This document shows, piece after piece, positions 40,212-49,256 of a DNA stretch of 64,000 nt (positions within the stretch are counted from its first letter, which is position 1; each line of letters begins with the position of its first letter). The notes under the pieces are model-generated. The model was given only the letters and a program-made list of their open reading frames with translations, searched no databases and was not told the DNA's origin. The DNA comes from Dokdonella sp. (GTDB taxonomy: Bacteria; Pseudomonadota; Gammaproteobacteria; Xanthomonadales; Rhodanobacteraceae): assembly GCF_019634815.1 (NCBI RefSeq), contig NZ_JAHCAP010000004.1, positions 62,001-126,000 on the forward strand. The letters are read 5' to 3'. The position numbers were made by a program, and so were the translations under genes.

Positions 40212-40490
40212 TGCGCCGGTCGTCGAGACAATCGGTCAATTTTGCCGGAAAGCGATGCGGAAGTGGCACTGGCTTGCGCCTGCAGGCCGCGCTGCGCCCT
40301 GCCGGATCGCAGCGTGTCGGTCCGCTCGCAAGGCCGGCGGAACGGCAGAGGAAGCTGCTGCGGGCGGCGTATCCGCGATCGCGCGCATCCAGTGCTCGCC
40401 GAGGCCGGCGCGCCGGCATGGAGCAGGCAGGCAATGACGGGACCTTGGCGCAAGCCATCAGCATGGACCTTGAACGGCCGTGCGAACGCT
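40212..40490. other. 279-base gap between parC and the kinase gene
   Basis: Both flanking genes are on the minus strand, so this holds the parC promoter region and the end of the kinase operon. No terminator, RNA gene or open frame with support was seen. Confidence 0.4.
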
Positions 40491-43031
40491 TCAGTGCATT
40501 GCGTCCAGCCCATTGGCTTGCGCGCGCGTGAAGAGAGGCGAGTCGCCATACACCTGCCGAAATCCCACGACGGCCAGTTCGCGCCGCGCACGCGCTTGCA
40601 TGCGCAGGCCTTGCGCCGCAAGGATGTCGGCGAGATAGGCATCGATCCAGCCAAGTTTTTCGCCGCCGGCCGGGTGGAGCGTGAGGAATTGCGCGCGAGC
40701 GGCGCGCACTTGGTGTTCACCTGCGACTGCATTGCCTGCCTGCGCCATGGCTGCGCCATGTGCCGCCTGCGCGAGCGCCAGATTGCCCGCGTTGCCCGCC
40801 GCGCGGGAAATGTCGGCCTGCAACTGTTCGCGTGCCGTGGCCAGTGTTTGCAGCGCTGCCGGATCCTTGTCTTGCAATTGCACGCGCCCGAGATTCAGTT
40901 CGGCGTTGCCAAGAGCCGGCGATTTCGCCGCATGCAGGATTGCGATCGCCGACTGCAGGTTTGTGCGCGCCGCGGCAAGGTCGCCGGCCAGCCATTGAGC
41001 CTGGCCCAAGGCCGATTGCACGATGCCGATGTGCGCCGCTCCCGGCTTGAAATTTGCGCGTGCGATGCGCAGCGCGTTTGCCAAGGTCTTGCTGCCTGCA
41101 TCGACGTCGCCGGTCTTGCTCTGGGCCAGGCCCAGGCCCAGATCGACATACGCGAAACGAGCGTGATCGGGTCCGAGGGTGCGCGCAAGCATCGCGTGTG
41201 CGCGCTGCATCAGCGCGCGCGCCTGCTGGTAGTGTTCCTGATACAAGGCACAAGCGCCCACGTCGTACAGGTCCATGGCGATTGCCGGGCTCTCGGGGCC
41301 TTCGTGGGCGATTCGCTCGCGCAGAACCCGCTCGTACCACCGCTGGCCCGTGGAAAAATCGCTGCGGCGATTGGCCATTTTCGCCAGCCCCGTCATGGTG
41401 GCCATGCGTTCGTCGCGATAGGCATCGCCAGCATTTTCGAGCAGCCCCCAGGATTGTTCGAAGAGCGAGCGCGCAGCTTCGATGTCGCCGCTGTCCTCCC
41501 TGGTTTGCGCGAGGTTGGCAAGCGCGACCCCGACTTCGCTGGAGCGCTCTCCATGCAACTGTCGCGCTTGTTCCAGGTTGCGTTCTTGCAGTTGGGTGGC
41601 GAGCTTCGACTCGCCCACGCGCGCCAGTGCGTTGGCGACGATCTGGCGCAACTGGAGTTGCTCTTCCGGGGCCGAGAAAAATTCGTTGTCGATGCGTTTT
41701 GCAGCGCGCTCGAGCAGATCGACATTGCCTTTTGTGGCCGGCGTCGGCTGGAATGGATTGGCGTCGTTGAGGAGGGCGACCATGAACGCCCTGCTGTGCT
41801 CGGCGCGCGCTGCCATGCGCGTGGCATTGCGCGCTTGCCACAGTGCGAAGCCGGTGGTGCCGATCAGCGCGAGCGCAACGAATCCGGCAATGCTCACTGC
41901 GACAAGGTTGCGAGCCACGAAGCGCGTGGCGACATAAGCCGCGCTTGGGCGCGCTATGGCCAGCGGACGGTATTCGAGCCAGCGACGCAGATCGTCACGC
42001 AAGTGCAAGGACGAGGCGTAGCGACGCTCCGGAGCGGGGGAGATCGCATGGGCAATGATGCGACCGAGATCGCCGCGCAAGTCTTGCCGGGTGGCCAGCG
42101 AATGCGGCGTGGTGGTGGCGGCGCGTTCCAGCTCGGCCGTGGTCCAGTCCTCGCTCGTGCTTGTTCGGTCCAATGTCGACAGGCGTGTGCCGGAGACAAG
42201 TTCGAACAACATTAGTCCGAGCGCGTGGATGTCGGTGGCGGTCGTCGTGGGCTCGCCTCGCAGTTGCTCGGGTGCCGCGTATTCAGGCGTGAACACGCGT
42301 GTCGCGGAAGTCTGATCGGCATCGGGTTCGAGAATCAGGGCGATGCCGAAATCCAGCAGCTTGACCGTGCCATCCGAGGCAACCAGCACGTTGGATGGCT
42401 TGAGATCGCGATGCACGACCCGTTGCGAATGGGCATGCGCGACCGCCATGCAGACCTGTTCGAACAGGCGCACGCGCGCGCGCAGGTCCAGTCCTTGCTG
42501 GCGGCAATGCTCGAGCAAGGACAAGCCATCGACGTATTCCATTGCCATCCAGGCGTAGCGGGCATCGGCTCCGGCATCGATGAATGCGGTGATGTTGGGA
42601 TGGCTGAGTGCGGCCAGTGCGCGGCGTTCGCGGCCGACCAGGCGTGGCATGCGCAGCGCATGGCCGTCGAGCAATTTCAGTGCGACCCGCTGGGTGAACT
42701 CTGCATTGGCGCGTTCGGCCAGATGGACTTCGCCCATGCCGCCTCTGCCCAGGAGGCGCAGCAGCCGGAAGGGTCCGACTTGCGTCGGAGGGTCTGCTGG
42801 CGGGTCGGGCAGCGCGCGCGGCATCGCGCCAGCCAATTCCTCGGTCTCTTCATCCGCATCCAAGGCCAGCAAGGCGCGTGCATCCGCGGCCAGTTTCGGG
42901 TTTGCCAAAGAGGCCTCGCGCAGGATGTCGGCCGCTGAGCCCGTCTCGCGTCCGTTCACGCAGGCAATCAGTTCGCGCAGCCGGCGCCAATGCGCGGCAT
43001 CGTAGAGGGGCTGGCCGGTGTTCAGGCTCAT
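40491..43031 (-). CDS. Membrane Ser/Thr protein kinase with C-terminal TPR domain
   Basis: An 846-residue Hanks-type kinase. The kinase domain (about 88-350) has GRGGMG (95-100), ATP-binding Lys119 in VALKLL, catalytic HRDLKPSN (207-214), DFG (227-229) and APE (253-255); all essential residues are present. A transmembrane helix (~376-399, NLVAVSIAGFVALALIGTTG) places the TPR-rich C-terminal half (~440-840) in the periplasm. Its start overlaps the stop of the upstream sigma-factor gene by four bases (ATGA), so the two are translationally coupled. This sigma/kinase/TPR pairing is common in Xanthomonadales and probably signals to the partner sigma factor. The stimulus is unknown. Confidence 0.92.
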   Translation of the reverse strand: MSLNTGQPLYDAAHWRRLRELIACVNGRETGSAADILREASLANPKLAADARALLALDADEETEELAGAMPRALPDPPADPPTQVGPFRLLRLLGRGGMGEVHLAERANAEFTQRVALKLLDGHALRMPRLVGRERRALAALSHPNITAFIDAGADARYAWMAMEYVDGLSLLEHCRQQGLDLRARVRLFEQVCMAVAHAHSQRVVHRDLKPSNVLVASDGTVKLLDFGIALILEPDADQTSATRVFTPEYAAPEQLRGEPTTTATDIHALGLMLFELVSGTRLSTLDRTSTSEDWTTAELERAATTTPHSLATRQDLRGDLGRIIAHAISPAPERRYASSLHLRDDLRRWLEYRPLAIARPSAAYVATRFVARNLVAVSIAGFVALALIGTTGFALWQARNATRMAARAEHSRAFMVALLNDANPFQPTPATKGNVDLLERAAKRIDNEFFSAPEEQLQLRQIVANALARVGESKLATQLQERNLEQARQLHGERSSEVGVALANLAQTREDSGDIEAARSLFEQSWGLLENAGDAYRDERMATMTGLAKMANRRSDFSTGQRWYERVLRERIAHEGPESPAIAMDLYDVGACALYQEHYQQARALMQRAHAMLARTLGPDHARFAYVDLGLGLAQSKTGDVDAGSKTLANALRIARANFKPGAAHIGIVQSALGQAQWLAGDLAAARTNLQSAIAILHAAKSPALGNAELNLGRVQLQDKDPAALQTLATAREQLQADISRAAGNAGNLALAQAAHGAAMAQAGNAVAGEHQVRAARAQFLTLHPAGGEKLGWIDAYLADILAAQGLRMQARARRELAVVGFRQVYGDSPLFTRAQANGLDAMH

Positions 43032-43630
43032 TCGATCCCAAGTGCCAGGCGCAGATAGTTGCGCGCAACGCCCAGCTCCCGTTGCACGGTGCGTTCGCTG
43101 ACGCCGCGAAGTTGCGCGATCTGTGCCGTGCTCAAGCCTGCGAACACGCGCCAGGAAATCATTTCGGCCAGCTCGCTGTCCTGACCGTCAAGGGCATTCA
43201 AGGCCTGGTCGATGGCCAGCGCCTGTTCGGCATCGAGCGCGGGATCGGCAACGCCAGCCTCATCCAATTGGGCGTGCAGGAGGCCGCCGCCGCGCTTCTG
43301 TGCCAGCCGCTCCCTTGCGTGATCGATCACGGTCTGCCGCATCGCGCGGGCCGCCAGACTGAAAAAATGACGACGATCATTGATGTCGACGCGCGTGCCT
43401 TCGGAAAGCTTGAGAAAGGCTTCGCTGACGAGCGCGGTCGGGGTCAGCGTCTGCGCCGGATCGCGGCCAAGCTGGCGTGCCGCTATGCGTCTGAGTTGCG
43501 AATACACGAGTGCATATGCACGCCCGCTGGCGGCAAGGTCGCCGCTGCCGGCCTCGCGCAGCCATTGTGTCAGGGGAAGCTGATTGGCAGCTTCCTTCTC
43601 GCGAGCCTCGTTGCCGCTGGATCCGACCAT
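43028..43630 (-). CDS. ECF RNA polymerase sigma factor (TIGR02999-type)
   Basis: A 200-residue ECF-type sigma factor. Region 2 is visible in YALVYSQLRRIAARQL, DPAQTLTPTALVSEAFLKL and the ARAMRQTVIDHAR helix. Region 4 ends in LSTAQIAQLRGVSERTVQRE, a helix-turn-helix for the -35 element. The family is repeatedly found next to TPR kinases, as here: the stop overlaps the kinase start by four bases. The ATG at 43630 gives the usual length; an in-frame ATG at 43696 with AGAGG upstream would add 22 residues. No anti-sigma gene is present, which suggests control by the kinase. Confidence 0.9.
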   Translation of the reverse strand: MVGSSGNEAREKEAANQLPLTQWLREAGSGDLAASGRAYALVYSQLRRIAARQLGRDPAQTLTPTALVSEAFLKLSEGTRVDINDRRHFFSLAARAMRQTVIDHARERLAQKRGGGLLHAQLDEAGVADPALDAEQALAIDQALNALDGQDSELAEMISWRVFAGLSTAQIAQLRGVSERTVQRELGVARNYLRLALGIE

Positions 43631-44141
43631 GCGATGCAGGTGCGCAGGGGCCGGGTCATTCGGGCAGCGGAACCGCAGCAGCACGGCAGTATTCATGGCG
43701 AGGGCAAACCTCTGGCTGTGGCATCGGGTGGTATGTGGATTGCGCGCCGTGCATCACGCCCGCGCGCACAGTCTGCGAATGCTTGCAGCCGCGCAGGCAT
43801 GCCCAACGAGGGGCGCCACGCACGAGGCGGCATGCAACAGCCCAATCCAGCGTGACTGGATGCGGGCGAACCGGACCACGGCGCAAAGTCGCCGATCTCG
43901 CATGTGCTGGCGCGCGGGCAATGCCGTCGGGGCCGAAGCGGCAAGCCGGTTGCAGCTGCGACAGACGCCTTCGGAGGGGTGGTCGGATGGCAAGCTTCAA
44001 TCGTCACTGCGCGCTGCCCTGGCGGAGCCGGATCAATGGCAGTGTCGAGACGTGGCTTCGGCACGTCCAATGAAAGCTTGCAATGCGGCGATAGGGAAGG
44101 CTTATGCCGATAACCGCAAGGAATCGGTCTATTACCGCAGG
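43631..44141. other. 511-base region between the sigma-factor and LysR genes
   Basis: It includes the upstream region of the sigma/kinase operon and the 3' end of the LysR gene. Several open frames cross it on both strands but none has a ribosome-binding site or family features. No terminator with a T tract and no RNA gene were recognised. Confidence 0.4.
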
Positions 44142-45104
44142 CTATTGCCCGTCGACGGGCCGCACGCGGCGGCGATTGGCCGCCACCAGGGCATCGTCGG
44201 CGATGGCGCCGTCACCGTCGCCTTGCATGCGATTGTAGGCGAGCAAGGCGGGGCATTCGCGGGTCAGCGTGTCGATGACTGCATGCTGCAGGCGCGTGTA
44301 GTAAGCCTGTTTGTGGAATTGCAGGATCACCGGAACTTCAAATGGACGATAGCCCGCCACCGCGCGCACATTGTGCTCGGGTTTGACCAGGTGAACCGGT
44401 ACCACGGCGCGGCCGATGCCTTCGGATACGGCATCGATCAGGCCGTAGATGTCATCGAAGTAGGCACGCAACATTTTCGGCACCGTGGCGCCTGTTTGAC
44501 TGAGAAAGAATCTCTCGGTGAAGTTGTCGCGCGGCTCGTGGTCGATGTAGCAGTCCTCGCGGCTGTCGTAGCGTGCTGATTCGATCAGCACGTTGCGCTC
44601 GATGCCGATTTGCAGGTTTTCCACGCCCATGCGTTCGCATTCTGCCAATGAGACGACGAAGTCGACCTTGCCGTCCGCGAGCCAGTCATGCAATTCATTG
44701 GCTTCGGTTTTGAAGGTTTGGCAAGACAGGCGCGGATGCGCACGCAGCAGTGTGCCCAGTGCCGGCACGATCACCGAGCGCAGTGCCGAAGAGAACGAAG
44801 CGATGCGAAAGAACCCGGCCAGGCTCCGCTCGCTTCCGTCGCCCATCAGACTGGCGAGCAATTCGGCTTCATGGTGCGCGATGGTCGCGCCGTAGCGTTG
44901 CAGCATGCGCCCCGGCTCGGTGAGTTCCAGTCCGCCGTGCAGACGCGCGAACAAGACCTGCTCGAGCGCTTCCTCCAGCCCCTGGATGCGCTTGGTCAGC
45001 GCTGGCTGGGTAATGTTGAGAAGTTGCGCCGCGCGTGAAAAATTGAGTTCGCGCGCAAGCGTCATGAACGATTCGATCTGAATCGATGACAGGCGTGTGC
45101 CCAC
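44142..45104 (-). CDS. LysR-family transcriptional regulator
   Basis: A 320-residue regulator. The N-terminal winged helix-turn-helix is typical of LTTRs: LSSIQIESFMTLARELNFSR, AAQLLNITQPALTKRIQGLE and LFARLHGGLELTEPG. The C-terminal effector-binding domain is recognisable from its alternating sheets but does not reveal the ligand. I chose the GTG at 45104, with AAGGGG eight bases upstream. An ATG at 45140 would lie inside a likely -10 element (TATGAT, minus strand, 45136-45141). The target genes are unknown; no typical divergent enzyme gene lies next to it. Confidence 0.88.
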   Translation of the reverse strand: MGTRLSSIQIESFMTLARELNFSRAAQLLNITQPALTKRIQGLEEALEQVLFARLHGGLELTEPGRMLQRYGATIAHHEAELLASLMGDGSERSLAGFFRIASFSSALRSVIVPALGTLLRAHPRLSCQTFKTEANELHDWLADGKVDFVVSLAECERMGVENLQIGIERNVLIESARYDSREDCYIDHEPRDNFTERFFLSQTGATVPKMLRAYFDDIYGLIDAVSEGIGRAVVPVHLVKPEHNVRAVAGYRPFEVPVILQFHKQAYYTRLQHAVIDTLTRECPALLAYNRMQGDGDGAIADDALVAANRRRVRPVDGQ

Positions 45105-45730
45105 GATGCCACCCCTTCCCCAATCCCTGCCAACAATCATAACAGCCAGTCATCGCGTCATTCGCGCAGTTTATGGCGGTCGCGCCGCGTGGATCGCTGC
45201 GCATCCAGCCCCAGGCAAGCCGTCAAGGCGGCAACCAGCTTGTGCGGGGGTGTCGCGCAGGCGGCCCGGGCCGCGAACGGACGATCCTCAATCTTGCGAA
45301 CGTTGGCGGGCGGCTGTCGGATTTGTCGGTGAATTGCGTTTCCAACTGCACGGAACGGCCGTGGCTCGGTGCAGGAAGCGGGCGCTGGAGAGCCGCCGCG
45401 CATGGGTGCGACTGAAGGGGATTCCACCGGAGCGATGGACCTTCGGAGCGCACGGAGACCTGTTCGATCCGCCGCGGGCAGGTGTTTTTCCTGATGTTCC
45501 TGGTATTCGAGGGCGGAACGGAAGGCAGCTGTCACCTGAATGCGCCGATTTGCGTTATTCGAAGGTCAAGGAGTCGCACAAGGTGGGCGCAGGGAATGCA
45601 AGCCTGCTGGATCGGGCCTGCAGGGATCGGCGAGGCCGCTAGGGAGCAGGTTGAAAGATGGAAAAGCCAGGGTATTCACGCGGCGCGAACGGCGCCGGAG
45701 CAAGCTGACATCAACGAGGGAGGGTATTCC
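45105..45730. other. 626-base gap before the DUF805 gene
   Basis: The first part carries the LysR promoter (TATGAT on the minus strand at 45136-45141). The remainder has a 181-codon open frame and others without ribosome-binding site or recognisable features. Apart from the GAGGGAGGG site near 45716-45724, I see nothing functional in it. Confidence 0.45.
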
Positions 45731-46111
45731 ATGAGTTTGACGCAATTGCTGTTTTCGTTCGAGGGTCGGGTTGGGCGCGCGCCTTATTGGTATTTCGTGC
45801 TGGCCGTGACGGTGCTCTTTGGCGCGGTCTTCGCGATCGTCGGTGTCTCGCTGTTCAATGCCATGGCGGCCGGTGCTGATGCCGGGGCTGCCCCGAGTCC
45901 CGGAATGGCCGCCGCCGTACCCCTGTTGTCCCTGCTGTTGTTGTGGCCGAGTCTGGCGATCTGCGCCAAGCGCTGGCATGACGTCGACAAGTCGGCCTGG
46001 TGGATTCTGATCGGCTTGGTGCCCGTCGTCGGCGGACTGATCGCATTGGTGTTCAACGGTTTCATCGCCGGAACGCCGGGCGCCAATCGTTACGGAAACC
46101 CGCCTGCCTGA
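45731..46111 (+). CDS. DUF805 family inner-membrane protein
   Basis: A 126-residue membrane protein. The family signature is SFEGRVGRAPYWYFVL at the N-terminus, followed by three or four transmembrane segments and RWHDVDKSAWWILI, with the conserved RxHD region, before the C-terminal GxxGxNRYGNPP. The role of DUF805 proteins is unknown. GAGGGAGGG lies about eight bases upstream. It is followed in the same direction by a 280-residue exported protein. Confidence 0.9.
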   Translation: MSLTQLLFSFEGRVGRAPYWYFVLAVTVLFGAVFAIVGVSLFNAMAAGADAGAAPSPGMAAAVPLLSLLLLWPSLAICAKRWHDVDKSAWWILIGLVPVVGGLIALVFNGFIAGTPGANRYGNPPA

Positions 46112-46238
46112 AGAGTCACCCCGCGGCTTGCCGCGCCGTCGACCTGCCCATTGCAAGTCGGCGGCGTGGCGAACTGTATTGCCGCGCGCGGGCGTGGCGA
46201 CCGGTTGGTCGGGATTGAAACTGTCGAGGAGTGCGCAA

Positions 46239-47081
46239 ATGAAAACGTGGGTTCGATTGATTCCGGCATCCCTGCTGCTTGGCTGCGGCGCTGTTTTCGC
46301 ATCAGGCTCTGGCACCTTGTATCAGCAAGGCGAGGCAACCGTCCTCAAGAATGCCTATGCATTCCGGCTGGCCGATCCATTCGAGGCCGGCAAGCAGATC
46401 ACCCGGGTGGTATTCGCCGACCAACCGATTGACGCGGCGACACTCGACGATTCCTCTGATCGGGACAGCGCGATCGACGACATGCTGCGCCAGGCCACGC
46501 GGATCGAGCTCAATATCGAAGCGGATGGCAGCGTTCAGAACGTAAACCTGAAAACCCTTTCGGGCAGCGGTTCGCAAAGCGGCAGTGGCTGGTACACGCT
46601 TGATCTCAAGCACAACGACGACAAGCGCATTGAAGGCACATTCCGCAGCAACGACGAGTCTGACAAGCAGAACGGTCGTTACTACGATCTCGCCTTTGCC
46701 CTGGACTTGCCAGGCGCGCCCAATCTCGGCACGCCGCTGCCAGCCGGAGGCGGCGAGCAGGGCAAGGTCTATCTTTCGCACCTGGCGATGCTCAAGAAGG
46801 GCGATATCGACGGCCTCGCCAAGACCATGTCCAAACAGCGCGCAGAGCAATTGCTTGCCCATCGCGGCGATGCCGATTTCAAGATGATGTTCGGCTTCAT
46901 CCAGAGTCGGGCCTTGCGCGATCCAAAGTACGTCAAGGGGCACGTCAAGGGTGATGCCGCGACGCTCGAATACACTGGCAAGGACGAGGAAGGCAATGTC
47001 GTGACGACCACGGTGTCGATGAAGCGCGAAGCGGGCGCCTGGAAGATTGAAAAGGAAGCTTCGAGCACCACGCTGAATTGA
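46239..47081 (+). CDS. Exported protein of unknown function (possible lipoprotein)
   Basis: A 280-residue protein with an N-terminal export signal MKTWVRLIPASLLLGCGAVF. LLGC fits a lipobox, so it may be lipid-anchored, although cleavage at VFASG is also possible. The mature part is mixed and has no motif I recognise. A C-terminal block (about 205-275, YLSHLAMLKKGDIDGLAKTM, then VKGDAATLEYTGKDEEGNVV) resembles small NTF2-like or DUF4878-type folds; this is weak. GAGGAG lies at 46226-46231. It is probably co-expressed with the upstream DUF805 gene. Confidence 0.65.
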   Translation: MKTWVRLIPASLLLGCGAVFASGSGTLYQQGEATVLKNAYAFRLADPFEAGKQITRVVFADQPIDAATLDDSSDRDSAIDDMLRQATRIELNIEADGSVQNVNLKTLSGSGSQSGSGWYTLDLKHNDDKRIEGTFRSNDESDKQNGRYYDLAFALDLPGAPNLGTPLPAGGGEQGKVYLSHLAMLKKGDIDGLAKTMSKQRAEQLLAHRGDADFKMMFGFIQSRALRDPKYVKGHVKGDAATLEYTGKDEEGNVVTTTVSMKREAGAWKIEKEASSTTLN

Positions 47082-47157
47082 GTGGCGACAGGGGGTGTTC
47101 CGTGCTGGCGAGATGCCAAAATGCATCGCGCCAGAAGACTCTCAGGTTCCCGGCCGT

Positions 47158-48276
47158 TCAGCGCGGCGCGCGATAGCCGCCGCGCATGCCGCGCGGGCTC
47201 AGCACGAGTTGCCAGAGCTGGTCGCGGCGACTGCGGAACACGGCTGCCGAGGCCGACAGGTAGTAGCGCCACATGCGGCGGAAGCGTTCATCGTAACGTG
47301 CACGCAAGCCAGGCCAGGCGGCGTCGAAATTGTCGCGCCAGGCCATCAGCGTGCGATCGTAATCGGCGCCGAAATTGTGCCAATCCTCGATCACGAACAG
47401 GTGTTCCCGCGCTTGGGCAATCTGTTCGGCCGAAGGCAGCATCGAGTTGGGAAAAATGTATTTTGCAATCCACGGATCGGTGTGGTTGCTGGACACGTTT
47501 GCGCCGATGCAATGCAACAGGGCGAGGCCATCGTCGACGAGGCAGCGGCGTTTGACTTCAAAGTAGGTGCGGTAGTTTTTCACGCCGACATGTTCGAACA
47601 TGCCGATCGAGAATACCCGGTCGAATCGTTCGTCCAGTTCGCGGTAGTCCTGCACCCGGATTTCGATCGGCAATCCCGCACACAGACGCCGCGCAAAGTC
47701 GGCTTGCTCGTGCGACACGGTGACGCCGACTCCGGCAACGCCGTAGCGTTCGGCCGCGAACTTGAGCGCCTCGCCCCAACCGCAGCCAATGTCGAGCACG
47801 CGCATGCCCGGTTCGAGCTGCAGCTTGCGGCAGACCAGATCAAGCTTGGCTTCCTGCGCGGCGTCGAGATCGCTGGCGTCCTTCCAGTAGCCGCATGAAT
47901 ACACCAGTCGCCTGCCGAGCATGGCCTCGAACAGATCATTGCCCAGATCATAGTGGCGCTCGCCGATGGTGAAGGCGCGCCGGCCCTGCTGCAGATTGAA
48001 CAGGCCGGACTTCAACCACAACCACAGATCATCGATGCCGTGCACGCGCTCGTCGAGGTGCGCGTCGAGGAGCCGAAACAGGAAACCGTCGAGGTCCCCG
48101 ACATCCCACCAACCGTCCATGTAGGTTTCACCCAGGCCGAGCGAGCCATGCGTGATCAGTCGCTGGAACAGACGCGCGTCGTGGACTTGCAAGTCGCTGG
48201 CGGCAGGACCATCAACCTGCACACCCGCCTGCGCGAGCAGTTTGTCGATGCGGACGTTGGCGGCGGACGCGGCCAT
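47158..48276 (-). CDS. cfa: Cyclopropane-fatty-acyl-phospholipid synthase
   Basis: A 372-residue SAM-dependent methyltransferase that adds a methylene bridge across cis double bonds of membrane phospholipid acyl chains. Recognisable stretches are SLGLGETYMDGWWD, HYDLGNDLF, YSCGYWKDASDL, the SAM loop VLDIGCGWGE, SIGMFEHVGVKNY, NSMLPSAEQIAQ and EDWHNFGADYDRTLMAW; length fits the E. coli enzyme (382). The frame opens at a GTG at 48318, directly after the DUF190 stop, but the ATG at 48276 fits the family N-terminus better. It is the third gene of a crcB-DUF190-cfa cluster. Confidence 0.96.
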   Translation of the reverse strand: MAASAANVRIDKLLAQAGVQVDGPAASDLQVHDARLFQRLITHGSLGLGETYMDGWWDVGDLDGFLFRLLDAHLDERVHGIDDLWLWLKSGLFNLQQGRRAFTIGERHYDLGNDLFEAMLGRRLVYSCGYWKDASDLDAAQEAKLDLVCRKLQLEPGMRVLDIGCGWGEALKFAAERYGVAGVGVTVSHEQADFARRLCAGLPIEIRVQDYRELDERFDRVFSIGMFEHVGVKNYRTYFEVKRRCLVDDGLALLHCIGANVSSNHTDPWIAKYIFPNSMLPSAEQIAQAREHLFVIEDWHNFGADYDRTLMAWRDNFDAAWPGLRARYDERFRRMWRYYLSASAAVFRSRRDQLWQLVLSPRGMRGGYRAPR

Positions 48277-48318
48277 GCATTGGAAATGCAGTCGATCGTG
48301 CACTTTGCAAGTACGCAC

Positions 48319-48642
48319 TCAGCCCGTAGTCGGGCTGGTGCCGAATTCGATCGCGCTGCGGACGTGGAACAAGGGCAGGTGCTCGCCCTCGACCAGAGCC
48401 AGCAATTGATCGGCCTGCCGCGTGTCGACGATGAACTCGACCATCATCGTCGATTGACCGGCGAGTTCGAAGAAGTGTTGCTCGTTCAGCACGTGATGTC
48501 GGCCAAAGCCGGCCACGGCCCTGAAGGCCGAACCGCCCGGCACGTCATGGGCGCGGGCAGTTTCGAGCAGCCATTGGTAGAGCGGGCGGCCGGCGTGGCG
48601 CTGGCTCTCATGAACGTAGAAACGCAATGACCAGCCGTGCAT
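48319..48642 (-). CDS. DUF190 family protein
   Basis: A 107-residue soluble protein. The family core is visible: LRFYVHESQRHAGRPLYQWL, the GGSAFRAVAGFG loop and VEFIVDTRQADQLLALVE. Such proteins adopt a PII-like ferredoxin fold and often sit beside crcB; their role in fluoride handling is unclear. GGGAG lies before the ATG at 48642. It starts 13 bases after crcB ends and should share the fluoride-responsive transcript. Confidence 0.92.
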   Translation of the reverse strand: MHGWSLRFYVHESQRHAGRPLYQWLLETARAHDVPGGSAFRAVAGFGRHHVLNEQHFFELAGQSTMMVEFIVDTRQADQLLALVEGEHLPLFHVRSAIEFGTSPTTG

Positions 48643-48655
48643 GGATGTCTCCCGA

Positions 48656-49042
48656 TCAAGTGCGCAGCAAGGTGCGGGCAATCTGGATGCCGGCAAAGGT
48701 AAGCAGCAGCGAGCCGAGCACGTGTGCGCCGACGGCCGCTGCAGCCCAGCCGTATTGCTGGCGCAGGAACAAGGTGACGGTTTCGCCGGAGAACGTCGAA
48801 AACGTCGTCAGCCCGCCGAGAAAGCCGGTGGTCAGGGCCAGGCGCCAGGCCACGGGCAGGGCCTCGAAATGCGCGAACAACCCCAAGGCCAGACCCATGA
48901 TGAGGCCGCCGACCAGGTTGGCGGTGAGCGTGCCCAGCGGCAATTGCGGAAACAGTGGATCGAGCGTGAGGCCGAGCAGCCAGCGCAGCACCGCGCCTGC
49001 AAAGGCTCCGAATCCCACCGCCAGAAACGCCATTGCTTGCAT
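48656..49042 (-). CDS. crcB: Fluoride efflux channel CrcB (Fluc)
   Basis: A 128-residue four-helix inner-membrane protein that forms a dual-topology dimer exporting fluoride. GAFAGAVLRWLLG at the N-terminus, NLVGGLIMG in the second helix and the GFLGGLTTFSTFSGE break in the third are hallmarks. The pore-lining Asn42 and the phenylalanines of TTFSTFS are present. GAGGA precedes the ATG at 49042. A fluoride riboswitch at 49124-49171 lies upstream in the same orientation, which independently confirms the role. Confidence 0.96.
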   Translation of the reverse strand: MQAMAFLAVGFGAFAGAVLRWLLGLTLDPLFPQLPLGTLTANLVGGLIMGLALGLFAHFEALPVAWRLALTTGFLGGLTTFSTFSGETVTLFLRQQYGWAAAAVGAHVLGSLLLTFAGIQIARTLLRT

Positions 49043-49095
49043 CGCAGTCCTCGTCGGGTCGAGGCTGCAGAAGCGGGAGGTGATTGGGCACGCCA

Positions 49096-49130
49096 CCTGA
49101 CCGATTCCGCCGCCGGAAATCGTGGTCAGG
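49096..49130 (-). promoter_or_regulatory. Expression-platform stem downstream of the fluoride aptamer
   Basis: CCTGACC (minus strand, complement of 49124-49130), the last bases of the aptamer, can pair with GGTCAGG (complement of 49096-49102). An inner GATT/AATC pair lies between. Formation would break aptamer stem 3' sequences, so it looks like the switching helix. No U-run follows, so translation or Rho control is more likely than intrinsic termination. Confidence 0.6.
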
Positions 49131-49171
49131 CATCATCAGCCTTGCGGCGGTTCGCGGAGGATGCCATCTCC
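49124..49171 (-). ncRNA. Fluoride riboswitch (crcB motif)
   Basis: On the minus strand the 48 bases begin GGAGATGGCATCCTCC, continue GCGAACCGCC, GCAA and GGCTGATGATGCC, and end TGACC. This matches the crcB motif consensus: the P1 GGAG/CUCC helix, GAUG, the GGCAUC/GAUGCC helix, the AACCGCC...GGC pseudoknot arm and the UGAUG near the 3' end. The aptamer binds fluoride with Mg ions and switches on the downstream gene. It lies about 80 bases before crcB. Confidence 0.9.
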
Positions 49172-49256
49172 GTCGTGCCATCATGCCAGCGCCGCGGCGC
49201 CATGCCAATCAGGCCGCGTGCTACATTCACTGACCGTTTCGTCGCCGGAGGTGCGC

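Noticed and set aside
38658..42215. An 1185-codon plus-strand open frame across parC and the kinase gene
   Set aside because: Antisense to two well-supported genes and the gap between them; no domain similarity and composition typical of a GC-rich shadow frame.
45105..45642. A 181-codon plus-strand open frame after the LysR gene
   Set aside because: No ribosome-binding site, no domain and proline/arginine-rich content typical of chance frames.
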